A stretch of 64,000 nucleotides of DNA from Sphingomonas yunnanensis (lineage in GTDB: Bacteria; Pseudomonadota; Alphaproteobacteria; Sphingomonadales; Sphingomonadaceae). Positions 8,260-17,415 of this stretch are shown in pieces. The stretch is taken from assembly GCF_019898765.1 (NCBI RefSeq), contig NZ_JAIOKB010000001.1, positions 124,001-188,000 of the forward strand, written 5' to 3'. A program made the translations under genes and the position numbers. Numbering within the stretch: the stretch's first letter is position 1; each line of letters begins with the position of its first letter. The notes under the pieces were generated by a model. That model saw only the letters and a list, made by a program, of their open reading frames with translations, did not search any database and was not told the DNA's origin.

Positions 8260-10938
8260 ATGAGCTCGACCAGCACCACCTCCACCAACGACCTCCGCCG
8301 CTCGTTCCTCGACTATTTCGGCGGGACCGGGCATCGCATCGTTCCCTCGGCGCCGTTGGTGCCGCAGAACGACCCGACGCTGATGTTCGTCAACGCGGGC
8401 ATGGTGCCGTTCAAGAACGTCTTCACCGGGCTGGAGACCCGGCCCTACACCACGGCGACCAGCGCGCAGAAATGCGTCCGGGCCGGCGGCAAGCACAATG
8501 ATCTCGACAATGTCGGCTATACCGCGCGCCACCACACCTTCTTCGAGATGCTCGGCAATTTCTCGTTCGGCGACTATTTCAAGGAGCAGGCGATCACGCA
8601 CGCGTGGACGCTGCTGACCAAGGAATGGGGGCTGCCGGCCGACAAGTTGACCGCCACCGTCTTCCACACCGACGATCAGGCGTTCGAGCTGTGGAAGAAG
8701 ATCGCCGGCCTGCCCGACCACCGTATCATCCGCATCCCCACCAAGGACAATTTCTGGGCGATGGGATCGGACGGGCCCTGTGGGCCGTGCTCCGAGATCT
8801 TCTTCGACCACGGCGAGCATATCCCGGGCGGGCCGCCGGGATCGCCCGACGAGGACGGCGACCGGTTCGTCGAGATCTGGAACCTCGTCTTCATGCAGTT
8901 CGTGCAGGAGGCCGACGCGATCGTCGGCGACCTGCCGCGCCCCTCGATCGACACCGGCATGGGGCTGGAGCGCGTCGCGGCGGTCATGCAGGGCGTCCAT
9001 GACAATTACGACACGGACACGTTCAAGGCGCTGATCGCCGCCTCGGGCGCGCTGACCCACACCGCCACCACCGGCAACAATCAGGCGAGCCACCGCGTCA
9101 TCGCCGATCACCTGCGCTGCTCGGGATTCCTCGTCGCCGACGGCGTGCTGCCCGCCAACGAAGGGCGCGGCTATGTCCTGCGCCGCATCATGCGCCGCGC
9201 GATGCGCCACGCGCACCTGCTCGGCGCCAAGGAGCCGCTGATGCACCGGCTGGTGCCCGCGCTCGTCGCCGAGATGGGGGCGGCCTATCCCGAGCTGGTG
9301 CGCGCGCAGCCGCTGATCGAGGCGACGCTCCAGCAGGAAGAGACCCGTTTCCGCCAGACGCTGGAGAAGGGCCTGCGCCTGCTCGACGACGCCACCGGCG
9401 GGATGCGGCCGGGCGACACGCTCGCGGGCGAGACCGCGTTCAAGCTCTACGACACGTTCGGTTTCCCCTACGACCTCACGGAGGACGCGCTGCGCGCGCA
9501 GGGCTATCGCGTCGACCGTGCCGGCTTCGACGCCGCGATGGCCGAGCAGAAGCGTGCCGCGCGCGCGGCGTGGAAGGGATCGGGCGCCAAGGCCTCGGAC
9601 GAACTATGGTTCGACCTCGCCGACCAGTTCGGCGCGACCGAGTTCACCGGCTATGCCAGCGAGAGTGGCGAGGGCGTCTTGCTCGCATTGGTCAAGGACG
9701 GGGCACGGGTCGAGCGCGCCGCCGCGGGCGACCAGGTCGACGTGATCGTCAACCAGACGCCTTTCTACGGCGAGAGTGGCGGCCAGGTCGGCGACGCGGG
9801 CACGCTCGCGACCGAAGCGGGCACCAGCGCGCGGGTCACCGACACGTCGAAGCAGCTCGGCAAGCTCTGGGTCCACCACGCCAATCTCGTTTCGGGCGAG
9901 CTGACGGTCGGCGACACGGTGCGGCTGACGGTCGATCACGCGCGCCGCGGCGCGATCCGCGCCAACCACTCCGCCACCCACCTGCTGCACGAGGCGCTGC
10001 GCCAGCGGCTGGGCACGCATGTCGCGCAGAAGGGCTCGCTGGTCGCACCCGAGCGGCTGCGCTTCGATGTCTCGCACTCCACCGCGATGACGCCGGGCGA
10101 GCTCGCCGATGCCGAGGCCGCGGTCAACGCGCAGATCCGCGGCAATGGCGCGGTCGAGACGCGTTTGATGACGCCCGACGACGCGATCGCGATGGGCGCG
10201 ATGGCATTGTTCGGCGAGAAATACGGCGACGAGGTCCGCGTCGTGTCGATGGGCCGCGAGGCGGACGGCGCGACCTACTCGATCGAGCTGTGCGGCGGCA
10301 CGCATGTCGGCGCGCTCGGCGATATCGGCCTGTTGAAGATCGTCGGCGAGAGCGCGGTGTCGAGCGGCGTCCGCCGCGTCGAGGCGCTGACCGGCGAGGC
10401 GGCGCGCGCTTACCTGAGCGCGCGCGACGAGACGCTGCGCGCGGTGGCGGCGACGCTGCGCACCACGCCCGACGAGGTGCCCGGTCGTGTCAGCGCGCTG
10501 CTGGACGATCGACGTCGGCTCGAGCGCGATCTCGCCGAGGCGAAGAAGGCACTCGCGCTCGGCGGTGGTGCGGGCGCCGCACCCGCCGGGCCCGATCAGG
10601 TCGGCGACGTCGCCTTCGTGGGCCAGGTCCTCGACGGCTTCGACGCCAAGGGCCTGCGCGGCGCGGTCGACGAGGCCAAGCAGCGCCTCGGCTCGGGCGT
10701 GGCGGCGGTGATCGCGGTCAATGACGGGCGCGCCTCGGTCGCGGTCGGGGTGACGGAGGATCTGGTGGCGCGCTACAACGCGGTCGAGCTTCTGCGCCGC
10801 GCGGTCGCCGCGCTGGGTGGGCAGGGCGGCGGCGGTCGCCCCGACATGGCGCAGGGCGGCGGGCCGGATGGGACCAAGGCCGCGGAGGCGCTCGCCGCGA
10901 TTCGCGCGACGCTGGAAGGGGCGACCGCCGCCGCGTGA
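8260..10938 (+). CDS. alaS: Alanine--tRNA ligase
   Basis: Class II aminoacyl-tRNA synthetase charging tRNA-Ala. From ATG 8260 the protein has 892 residues and starts [20 protein letters not shown], the usual AlaS beginning; the open frame runs 90 bases further upstream, through the hairpin leader, and that part does not resemble AlaS. The order is the catalytic domain (about 10-260), the tRNA-recognition domain, the editing domain with [11 protein letters not shown] at about 570 and CGGTH at about 677 (the zinc-binding editing site), and a C-Ala domain ending in a Gly-rich [15 protein letters not shown] motif. No strong Shine-Dalgarno sequence precedes the start. Confidence 0.97.
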   Translation: MSSTSTTSTNDLRRSFLDYFGGTGHRIVPSAPLVPQNDPTLMFVNAGMVPFKNVFTGLETRPYTTATSAQKCVRAGGKHNDLDNVGYTARHHTFFEMLGNFSFGDYFKEQAITHAWTLLTKEWGLPADKLTATVFHTDDQAFELWKKIAGLPDHRIIRIPTKDNFWAMGSDGPCGPCSEIFFDHGEHIPGGPPGSPDEDGDRFVEIWNLVFMQFVQEADAIVGDLPRPSIDTGMGLERVAAVMQGVHDNYDTDTFKALIAASGALTHTATTGNNQASHRVIADHLRCSGFLVADGVLPANEGRGYVLRRIMRRAMRHAHLLGAKEPLMHRLVPALVAEMGAAYPELVRAQPLIEATLQQEETRFRQTLEKGLRLLDDATGGMRPGDTLAGETAFKLYDTFGFPYDLTEDALRAQGYRVDRAGFDAAMAEQKRAARAAWKGSGAKASDELWFDLADQFGATEFTGYASESGEGVLLALVKDGARVERAAAGDQVDVIVNQTPFYGESGGQVGDAGTLATEAGTSARVTDTSKQLGKLWVHHANLVSGELTVGDTVRLTVDHARRGAIRANHSATHLLHEALRQRLGTHVAQKGSLVAPERLRFDVSHSTAMTPGELADAEAAVNAQIRGNGAVETRLMTPDDAIAMGAMALFGEKYGDEVRVVSMGREADGATYSIELCGGTHVGALGDIGLLKIVGESAVSSGVRRVEALTGEAARAYLSARDETLRAVAATLRTTPDEVPGRVSALLDDRRRLERDLAEAKKALALGGGAGAAPAGPDQVGDVAFVGQVLDGFDAKGLRGAVDEAKQRLGSGVAAVIAVNDGRASVAVGVTEDLVARYNAVELLRRAVAALGGQGGGGRPDMAQGGGPDGTKAAEALAAIRATLEGATAAA

Positions 10939-10949
10939 GGGCGGTCGTG

Positions 10950-11021
10950 TTCCTGCGAACGCAGGAACCCAGGGCCGCGAGCGTGTCGTCTGCCGCATCT
11001 GGGCTCCCGCGTGCGCAGGAG
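10950..11021. repeat. Bipartite inverted repeat, family A (degenerate)
   Basis: Two palindromic units, TTCCTGCGAACGCAGGAA (10950-10967) and a GCTCCCGCGTGCGCAGGAG-type unit (about 11003-11021), flank about 35 bases. The inner sides carry the CCCAG / TGGG boundary also seen at 15179, 17385 and 29784. Together with the family D element it fills the 298-base gap between alaS and the S9 peptidase. Confidence 0.7.
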
Positions 11022-11063
11022 TACGGCGCGTCGATCGGGGGTGAGCTGCTCCTCATCTGAGCT

Positions 11064-11160
11064 GCCACCCCGGCGCGATCCGGGGTCCAGTCGGGATGGA
11101 CGGAGTGGCTGCACGCGATGTCTCCCCTCTGGACCCCAGCGTTCGCCGGGGTGATGGAGG
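11064..11160. repeat. Bipartite inverted repeat, family D
   Basis: CCACCCCGGCGCGATCCGGG followed by GTCCAG lies in inverted orientation to TGGACCCCAGCGTTCGCCGG followed by GGTGATGG, with about 45 bases between. Each unit can itself fold into a hairpin. It occupies the rest of the gap in front of the S9 peptidase; no promoter is obvious to me. Confidence 0.6.
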
Positions 11161-11236
11161 AGCGGGGACGGCGCTCCACCTTCGTCGCCACCGCCCGGAT
11201 TGTCTCCGCCGTCACCTTCTGCTGTATCGTCGCGCG

Positions 11237-13279
11237 ATGAACCGTAGCTTCGCCGCGAGTCTGCTCGCGCTCGCCGCCGCCGCGCTGGCGGGTATCGCTC
11301 CCGCCGCCGCGCGCCAGCTCACCATCGACGACGTCACGATGCTGAGCCGCGTCGGCGCGCCTGCCCTGTCCGACGACGGCCACTGGCTCGTCTGGGCGCA
11401 GCGCGAGACCGACCTCGACGCCGATCGTGGCCGCTACGACCTGTGGCGGCTCGATCTGGCTCGCGCCGGCGCCACACCCGAGAAGCTCGCCTCCGACCCC
11501 AAGCTGGACGAGAACGATCCGCAGATCGTCGGCACCACCGTCTTCTTCAGCGCCGACGACGCGATCTGGTCGGTGCCCGTCACCGGGGGCACCCCGCGCC
11601 GGCTCACTGACTTCAGGGGCGGCTTCGGCGGGTTCAAGGTCGCGCCCACCGGCGACAGGCTCGTGGTCTGGGCCGACCGCAACCCCGGCGCGCCCACGCT
11701 CGAGCCGCCGATGGTGAAGCGCCGCGCCGACGCCGGCGCGGGGCGCACCTATGACCAGCTCTTCGTGCGTCACTGGGACAGCTGGGCGGACGGCACCCGC
11801 TCGCAGCTGTTCGTCCTGCCGCTCAGCGCGCAAGGCGCGCGCGGCAACGGGCGCTCGGTGATGGGCGGGCTGGTCGGCGACACGCCGTCCAAGCCGTTCG
11901 GCGGCGGCGAGGAAGTGAGCTGGAGCCCGGACGGTCGCACGCTCTATTTCGCGCTGCGCGAGGCGGGGCGGATCGAGCCGCTGTCGACCAACCTGGATGT
12001 CTTCCAGGTACCCGCCGACGCCAGCACGGCGCCGACCAACCTCACCGCCGCCAACCGCGCCACCGACACCCAGCCGAGCGTCTCCCCCGACGGCCGCACG
12101 CTCGCCTATATCGCGATGCGGCGGCCCGGCTATGAGGCCGATCGCTACGTGCTCACGCTCCGCGACCTCGCCACCGGTCGCTCGACCTCGCTGACCGAGC
12201 GCTGGGACCGCTCGGTCGGGTCGCTGCGCTGGGCGCCCGACTCGCGCTCGCTCTACGTCACCGCCGAGGACACGCAGGAGAACCCTCTGTGGCGCGTCGA
12301 TGCCGCGAGTGGGCAGGTCACGCGGCTGACCGAGCAGGGCAATGTCGCCGCGGTGGCGGTCGGCGCGCGCGGCGCGGTGGTGGCGATGAACAGCCTCACC
12401 GCGCCCGACGACTTCTACCGCGTGGCGCCGGGCCGCGCGGCCCAGCGGCTCACCAGCGTCAACGCCGCCAGGCTCGCGGGCATCGACATGCCATCGGTGG
12501 AGCGCTTCAGCTTCAAGGGCGCCAACGACGACACCGTCTGGGGCTATGCGGTGCGGCCGGCGGGCAGCACCGGGAAGCTGCCGATCGCTTACATGGTCCA
12601 CGGCGGGCCGCAGGGATCGAGCAACAACAGCTGGTCGTATCGCTGGAACCCGGCGGTGTTCGCCGGCGCAGGCTACGCGCTGGTGGCGGTCGATTTCCAC
12701 GGCTCGACCGGTTATGGCCAAGCCTTCACCGACGCGATCCGCAACAATTGGGGCGGCTGGCCGCTCGAGGACCTGCAGAAGGGGCTCGCCGCCGCGACCG
12801 CGAGGTTCGACTGGATGGACGGTGGCAACGCCTGCGCGCTCGGCGCGAGCTACGGCGGCTATATGATGAACTGGATCGAGGGGCGCTGGCCCGATCGGTT
12901 CAAGTGTATCGTCCAGCATGACGGCGTCTTCGACGCGCGCTCCATGGCGTACGAGACCGAGGAACTGTGGTTCGACGAGTGGGAACATGGCGGCAAGGCC
13001 TATTTCCAGGACCCGCAGGCGTTCGAGAAGTGGAACCCGGTCAATTATGTCGATCGCTGGAAGACGCCGCAGCTGGTGATCACCGGCGAGAAGGACTTCC
13101 GTATCCCGTACACGCAGGGGCTGGCCGCGTTCACCGCGTTGCAGCGGCGTGAGGTCCCGTCGCGGCTGCTCGTCTTTCCCGCCGAGAACCATTGGGTGCT
13201 CAAGCCCAAGGATTCGCGGCAATGGTATCGCGAGGTGATCGGCTGGATGAACCGTTGGACCGCGCGCGCGGCGCGGTGA
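11237..13279 (+). CDS. S9 family peptidase (prolyl oligopeptidase-type), exported
   Basis: Serine peptidase of the dipeptidyl/acylaminoacyl peptidase group. ATG 11237 begins a clear signal peptide (MNRSFAASLLALAAAALAG...AAA), so the longer upstream reading is discarded. The 680 residues contain a WD40-like beta-propeller (about 25-420, with repeated SPDGR and WAPDSR elements) and an alpha/beta hydrolase domain. The nucleophile is in GASYGGYMMNW at about residue 538, the acid in GEKDFRIP at about 620 and the histidine in AENHWVLKPKD at about 653. The protein is probably periplasmic. Confidence 0.91.
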   Translation: MNRSFAASLLALAAAALAGIAPAAARQLTIDDVTMLSRVGAPALSDDGHWLVWAQRETDLDADRGRYDLWRLDLARAGATPEKLASDPKLDENDPQIVGTTVFFSADDAIWSVPVTGGTPRRLTDFRGGFGGFKVAPTGDRLVVWADRNPGAPTLEPPMVKRRADAGAGRTYDQLFVRHWDSWADGTRSQLFVLPLSAQGARGNGRSVMGGLVGDTPSKPFGGGEEVSWSPDGRTLYFALREAGRIEPLSTNLDVFQVPADASTAPTNLTAANRATDTQPSVSPDGRTLAYIAMRRPGYEADRYVLTLRDLATGRSTSLTERWDRSVGSLRWAPDSRSLYVTAEDTQENPLWRVDAASGQVTRLTEQGNVAAVAVGARGAVVAMNSLTAPDDFYRVAPGRAAQRLTSVNAARLAGIDMPSVERFSFKGANDDTVWGYAVRPAGSTGKLPIAYMVHGGPQGSSNNSWSYRWNPAVFAGAGYALVAVDFHGSTGYGQAFTDAIRNNWGGWPLEDLQKGLAAATARFDWMDGGNACALGASYGGYMMNWIEGRWPDRFKCIVQHDGVFDARSMAYETEELWFDEWEHGGKAYFQDPQAFEKWNPVNYVDRWKTPQLVITGEKDFRIPYTQGLAAFTALQRREVPSRLLVFPAENHWVLKPKDSRQWYREVIGWMNRWTARAAR

Positions 13280-13346
13280 GGTAGGCTGAGGGCGGAACGT
13301 GCCGGGTTAACCTGGGTTGGTGTAGCACCTGCCAGGAGAGCCGACG

Positions 13347-14417
13347 ATGTATGCTGCCCCGATCCGCTACCGCCCCGATCTCGAGCAGGTGAAGCCGGAC
13401 GAGGCGGAGACGGTTGCGCAGCTCAACGCGACGTTCGACCGGATCCTCGCGACCACGCACGAGGATTACGGCCATGCCGTTCGCGCCGTTCATGCCAAAG
13501 CACACGGCGTTCTCGAGGGGACTCTGACGATCGACGCCGACCTGCCGCCCGAGCTGGCGCAGGGGCTGTTCGCCACGCCGGGAGAACACCGCGTGATGAT
13601 GCGGCTCTCGACCAATCCCGGCGACATCCTCGACGACGCCATCTCGCTGCCGCGCGGGCTGGCGATCAAGGTGTTCGACGTCGACGGTGAGCGGCTCCCC
13701 GGCGCGGAAGGACGCACGCAGGACTTCGTCATGGTCAATAGCAAGGTGTTTCAGGCGAAGGACGCGGACAAGTTCCTCGGCAGCCTCAAGCTGCTCGCGC
13801 CGACCACCGACGCGATCGAGGGCGGCAAGAAGGTGCTGTCCGCGGTGCTGCGCGGCGTGCGCAGCGCGATCGGCTCGGTCGGCCTCGAGAGCCCGGCGAT
13901 CAACTCGCTCGGCGGCGCGCCCAACGTCGATCCGGTCGGCGAGACCTATTACAGCGTGACGCCGTTCCGCTACGGCGACCACGTCGCCAAGTTCAGCCTG
14001 CGGCCGATCGCGCCGGGACTGCGCGCGCGCAAGGGTGACATCATCGACACTGACGGCGACCGCGACGCGATCCGCCGCACCGTGCAGGAGGACCTGCGCG
14101 ACACCGACGGCGAGTGGGAGTTCCGCGTCCAGCTCGCGCGCGACGAGGCGCATCAGCCGATCGAGGATCCCACCGTCGAGTGGGACGAGGAGGAGGCGCC
14201 GTTCCATCGCGTCGGCGTGATCCGCACCAGGGCGCAGGACAGCTGGGACCCCGCACGGGTCGAGCAGGTCAACGAGCAGATGCGCTTCAGTGTGTGGACA
14301 GGGCTGGCCGCGCACCAGCCGCTGGGCAACATCAACCGCGCGCGCCGCGACACGTATCGCCATTCGGCCGAGTTCCGCACGCGGGCGAATGGCTGTCCGA
14401 TCCACGAGCCGGCGTGA
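13347..14417 (+). CDS. Catalase family protein (short, 356 aa)
   Basis: A haem-catalase superfamily member much shorter than a typical catalase (about 480 or more residues). The segment AVRAVHAKAHGVLEG (His about 49) aligns by eye with the catalytic-histidine motif of catalases (VVHAKGAGAHG). RMMRLSTNPGD and RGLAIKVFDVDGERLPG also match the catalase fold. The usual proximal RLFAY tyrosine motif is not visible; a C-terminal RARRDTYRHSAEFR could replace it. A good ribosome-binding site (CAGGAG) precedes ATG 13347. It could be a catalase, a peroxidase, or a lipid-hydroperoxide-type enzyme; no signal peptide is seen. Confidence 0.75.
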   Translation: MYAAPIRYRPDLEQVKPDEAETVAQLNATFDRILATTHEDYGHAVRAVHAKAHGVLEGTLTIDADLPPELAQGLFATPGEHRVMMRLSTNPGDILDDAISLPRGLAIKVFDVDGERLPGAEGRTQDFVMVNSKVFQAKDADKFLGSLKLLAPTTDAIEGGKKVLSAVLRGVRSAIGSVGLESPAINSLGGAPNVDPVGETYYSVTPFRYGDHVAKFSLRPIAPGLRARKGDIIDTDGDRDAIRRTVQEDLRDTDGEWEFRVQLARDEAHQPIEDPTVEWDEEEAPFHRVGVIRTRAQDSWDPARVEQVNEQMRFSVWTGLAAHQPLGNINRARRDTYRHSAEFRTRANGCPIHEPA

Positions 14418-14421
14418 TCGC

Positions 14422-14440
14422 AAGGAAGTAGCATTTCCTT
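14422..14440 (+). terminator. Possible weak terminator after the catalase-like gene
   Basis: AAGGAA and TTCCTT arms flank seven bases directly after the stop codon. The stem is AT-rich and there is no T-run, so the call is tentative. Confidence 0.25.
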
Positions 14441-14488
14441 AATCTCGCGCAATTAACGTAATTTCCTCAGGCGATCGAGGATTTGTTC

Positions 14489-15136
14489 GTGCGCGAGAGT
14501 CCGCTGTGGGACGCGATCAAGCGATCGCAGCTGGTGATCGAGTTCACGCCAGACGGCACGATCACCTGGGTGAACGAGCGCTTCCTCAAGGCGATGGGCT
14601 ATGCCGCGCGCGAGGTGGAGGGACAGCATCATCGCACCTTGTGCCCGGCCGCTTTCGCCGCCTCAAGCGACTATGCCGCGCTGTGGCGCGCGCTGGCGGA
14701 GGGCAAGCACCAGAGCGGGCTGTTCGAGCGCGTCGCGCGCGACGGCACCGCGGTCTGGCTGCGCGCGGTCTATACCCCGATCACGCGGGAGGACGGCACC
14801 GTCGAGCGCATCGTCAAGTTTGCCAGCGACGTCACCGCCGAGGTCAACCTCGCCGACGAGGTCGAGCTGCGCCTGCGGGAGAGCCAGCGCTATCGCGGCG
14901 AGGCCGAGGTCGATCGCGGCAAGATGGAGGCGCTCGTCGAGCGGCTCGCCGGCGTCGTCGACGCGATCGCGGGCATCGCGGCGCAGACCAACCTGCTCGC
15001 GCTCAACGCCTCGATCGAGGCGGCACGCGCGGGCGATGCCGGGCGCGGCTTCGCGGTGGTCGCGGCCGAGGTGAAGAAATTGGCGGGCGACACGCAGGCG
15101 GCGACGCTGCGCGCGCGGCAGATGATCGCTGGGTAG
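14489..15136 (+). CDS. Minimal soluble PAS-MCP protein
   Basis: Cytosolic chemoreceptor-like protein of 215 residues. A PAS domain (about 5-105, with [20 protein letters not shown] and a PAC-like [12 protein letters not shown]) joins a short coil to the highly conserved MCP hairpin tip [20 protein letters not shown]. The protein stops about 40 residues after the tip, so it has no transmembrane segment, HAMP domain or full methylation helices. Start choice: GAGG sits eight bases before GTG 14489, whereas the upstream TTG 14483 would be too close. No chemotaxis genes are nearby. It could be a soluble redox or ligand sensor, or a truncated receptor. Confidence 0.8.
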   Translation: MRESPLWDAIKRSQLVIEFTPDGTITWVNERFLKAMGYAAREVEGQHHRTLCPAAFAASSDYAALWRALAEGKHQSGLFERVARDGTAVWLRAVYTPITREDGTVERIVKFASDVTAEVNLADEVELRLRESQRYRGEAEVDRGKMEALVERLAGVVDAIAGIAAQTNLLALNASIEAARAGDAGRGFAVVAAEVKKLAGDTQAATLRARQMIAG

Positions 15137-15178
15137 CGCGGAGCGTCGCGAACGTCTGATCTACCGAAGTTGAAGCGT

Positions 15179-15252
15179 GCTCCGGCGGACGCCGGAGCCC
15201 AGGATCTGGGGAGCGACGTTCGTGGCTCTGGGCTCCTGCTTGCGCAGGAGCC
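15179..15252. repeat. Bipartite inverted repeat, family A
   Basis: The unit GCTCCGGCGGACGCCGGAGC (15179-15198) followed by CCAG faces GGCTCCTGCTTGCGCAGGAG (from 15231) preceded by CTGG, with about 30 bases between. It lies in the convergent gap between the PAS-MCP gene and tesB. Confidence 0.75.
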
Positions 15253-15311
15253 CGTTGGGGCGTCGGACAAGGCCGATCAAACCTTGGACGACCGTCTGCG
15301 ATCCCGGATCG

Positions 15312-16193
15312 CTACCGCCGCCGGATCAGCCCCTCCTGCGCCACGCTCGCCACCAGACGGCCGTCGCGCGCGTAGATCGCCCCGCGGTTGAAGCCGCGTC
15401 CGCTGCCCGCCCAGGGACTGTCCGCCGCGTACAGCAGCCACTCGTCGGCGCGCACCGGCGCATGCAGCCACAGCGCATGGTCGAGGCTCGCGGTCTGCAT
15501 ACCCGGCGTAGTCCAACTCACGCCGTGTGGCAGCATGGCGGTGCTGAGCAGCGCGGTGTCGCTGGCATAGGCCAGGACCGCGCGATGCACCGCGGCGTCC
15601 TCACCCAGCGGCGCCACCGCGCGGAACCAGCTGTGCTGCACCGCCTCGCGCGGCGCGGGGTCGGTCCAGCGCCGCGGCGCGACCGGGCGGAACTCGATCG
15701 GGCGCTCGCGCAGCAGCGACTCGCGCCAGCGTTCCGGGATCGTCTCGCGCTGCTCGATCCGCCACTCGCGCTCGCTCCGCAGCGTCTCGGGCGCGGGCAC
15801 GTCGGGCATCGTCGCCTGATGATGGAAGCCGCCCTCGTCGCGCTGAAACGAGGCGGTGAGCGTCAGGATCGGCCGCTCGTCCTGCGACGCGACCACCCGC
15901 CGGGTGGCGAAGCTCGCGCCGTCGAAGTCGCGGGCGACGCGATAGTCGATCGACGCCGACTCCGATCCGGGCCGCATGAAGTAGGCGTGGAGCGAGTGCG
16001 CGGCGCGGCCGTCGACGGTACGCTGCGCCGCCTGGAGCGCCTGTGCCACCACCTGTCCCCCGAACACGCGCCCGACCCCGTCGGTCGAGCGCCGCCCGCG
16101 GAACAGATCGACGTCGATCGCGACGACGTCGAGCAGATCGACGAGGTCGGCGACGCGCGCCGCGGGCGTGGTCTTCGCCACCGCCGGGTTCAA
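15312..16193 (-). CDS. tesB: Acyl-CoA thioesterase II
   Basis: Double-hotdog thioesterase of the TesB family (293 aa), which hydrolyses medium- and long-chain acyl-CoAs in the cytoplasm. Conserved segments are FRGRRSTDGVGRVFGGQVVAQ near the N-terminus, HSLHAYFMRPG (about 65-75), MLPHGVSWTTPGMQTASLDH (the Asp/His region near the end) and ADSPWAGSGRGFNRG. The start is a TTG at 16193 that overlaps the TGA of the upstream acyl-CoA dehydrogenase (TTGA), so it should be translated by coupling. Confidence 0.93.
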   Translation of the reverse strand: MNPAVAKTTPAARVADLVDLLDVVAIDVDLFRGRRSTDGVGRVFGGQVVAQALQAAQRTVDGRAAHSLHAYFMRPGSESASIDYRVARDFDGASFATRRVVASQDERPILTLTASFQRDEGGFHHQATMPDVPAPETLRSEREWRIEQRETIPERWRESLLRERPIEFRPVAPRRWTDPAPREAVQHSWFRAVAPLGEDAAVHRAVLAYASDTALLSTAMLPHGVSWTTPGMQTASLDHALWLHAPVRADEWLLYAADSPWAGSGRGFNRGAIYARDGRLVASVAQEGLIRRR

Positions 16194-17317
16194 TAGCCGG
16201 CCGCGCGCGCGAGCCGATCGGCGTGGTAATGCGCGTCGCCGAACATCTCGGCGAGCACGCGCGCGCGCTTCGTGTAGAAGCCGACGTCATATTCGTCCGT
16301 CATGCCGATGCCGCCATGCATCTGCACGCTCTCCTGCACCGACAAGGTCGTCGCGAGCCCGGTCATGGCCTTGGCGACCGAGACCGCCTCGTCGGCGGCG
16401 TCACTGCCGGCGTCGAGCAGTTGCTGTGCGCGCAACACCGCGGCGCGCGCCACCTCCATCTCGCTGTAGAGATGCGCGGCGCGGTGCTGGAGCGCCTGGA
16501 AGCTGCCGATCGGCACGCCGAACTGCTTGCGCTGCTTGAGATAGCCGATCGTCATGTCCATCGCGCCCGCGCCGACGCCGACCAGCTCGGCGGCCACGCC
16601 GGTGCGCCCGGCGCGCAGCGCGCGGTCGAGCACCGCGCGGCCGCCGTCGACCTCGCCCAGCACCGCGTCGGCGTCGACCGTCACGTCCTCCAGCGTCAAC
16701 CGCGCGGCGACGCTCGAGTCGGTGAGGCGCTCGGGCGTGGCGGTCAGTCCGGCGGCGTCGCGCGGCACGGCGAAGAGCGTCACGCCGTCCGCCTCATCCT
16801 CGCCGCCGGCGGTGCGCGCGGCGACGATCAGCACGTCGGCGACATGACCGTGCGTGACGAACTGCTTGGCGCCGGAGAGACGGAAGCCGTTGCCGGCACG
16901 CTCTGCACGCAGCGCGACGCGGTCGCGGTGCTTGGCGCCCTCGTCGACCGCGAGCGCGGCGACGGTCTCGCCCGCGAGGATGCCGGGATACCAGCGCTCT
17001 GCCTGCGCGCTGCCGCGCAAGGCCTCCACCGCCGCGACCGCGGTGGTGAGGAAGGGCGAGGGTGAGAGGTTGCGCCCGATCTCCTCGAGCACCACGCCCG
17101 CCTCGACATGGCCGAGCCCGAGCCCGCCCTGGTCCTCGCCGATCAGGATGCCGGTGAAGCCCATCTCGGCGAACTGCTTCCACAGGTCGCGCGAGAAGCC
17201 GGCGGGGTCGTTCGAGTCACGTATGCTACGCAGGTGCGCGACGGGGGCGTGCTCGGCGACGAAGTCCTTGGCGGTGTCGCGCAGCATCGTCTGTTCGTCG
17301 TTGAGGTACAGCGGCAT
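16190..17317 (-). CDS. Acyl-CoA dehydrogenase (375 aa)
   Basis: FAD-dependent acyl-CoA dehydrogenase of the kind found in beta-oxidation, sterol or aromatic-acid clusters. ATG 17317 gives MPLYLNDEQTMLRDTAKDFV, a normal ACAD start; the longer reading runs back through a repeat. An N-terminal helical domain (about 1-120), a beta domain with LSGAKQFVTHGHVADVL, and a C-terminal helical domain with YLKQRKQFGVPIGSFQALQH and MHGGIGMTDEYDVGFYTKRA are visible. It is paired with a second ACAD upstream, and such tandem ACADs can form heteromeric enzymes. Substrate unknown. Confidence 0.9.
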   Translation of the reverse strand: MPLYLNDEQTMLRDTAKDFVAEHAPVAHLRSIRDSNDPAGFSRDLWKQFAEMGFTGILIGEDQGGLGLGHVEAGVVLEEIGRNLSPSPFLTTAVAAVEALRGSAQAERWYPGILAGETVAALAVDEGAKHRDRVALRAERAGNGFRLSGAKQFVTHGHVADVLIVAARTAGGEDEADGVTLFAVPRDAAGLTATPERLTDSSVAARLTLEDVTVDADAVLGEVDGGRAVLDRALRAGRTGVAAELVGVGAGAMDMTIGYLKQRKQFGVPIGSFQALQHRAAHLYSEMEVARAAVLRAQQLLDAGSDAADEAVSVAKAMTGLATTLSVQESVQMHGGIGMTDEYDVGFYTKRARVLAEMFGDAHYHADRLARAAGY

Positions 17318-17332
17318 GGTCTCATTCCCGTG

Positions 17333-17404
17333 TTCGGCGCAAGCCGGAACCCAGGGTTCCAGGCGCGCCGCTTGATGGCCCTGGGCTCCTGCGTTCGCAG
17401 GAGC
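17333..17404. repeat. Bipartite inverted repeat between the two ACAD genes
   Basis: TTCGGCGCAAGCCGGA (17333-17348) followed by ACCCAG faces CTGG and then the perfect unit GCTCCTGCGTTCGCAGGAGC (17385-17404). It fills the 98-base gap between two co-directional genes, so it would be transcribed and could form a hairpin in the mRNA. Confidence 0.75.
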
Positions 17405-17415
17405 ACGGACCCGGC

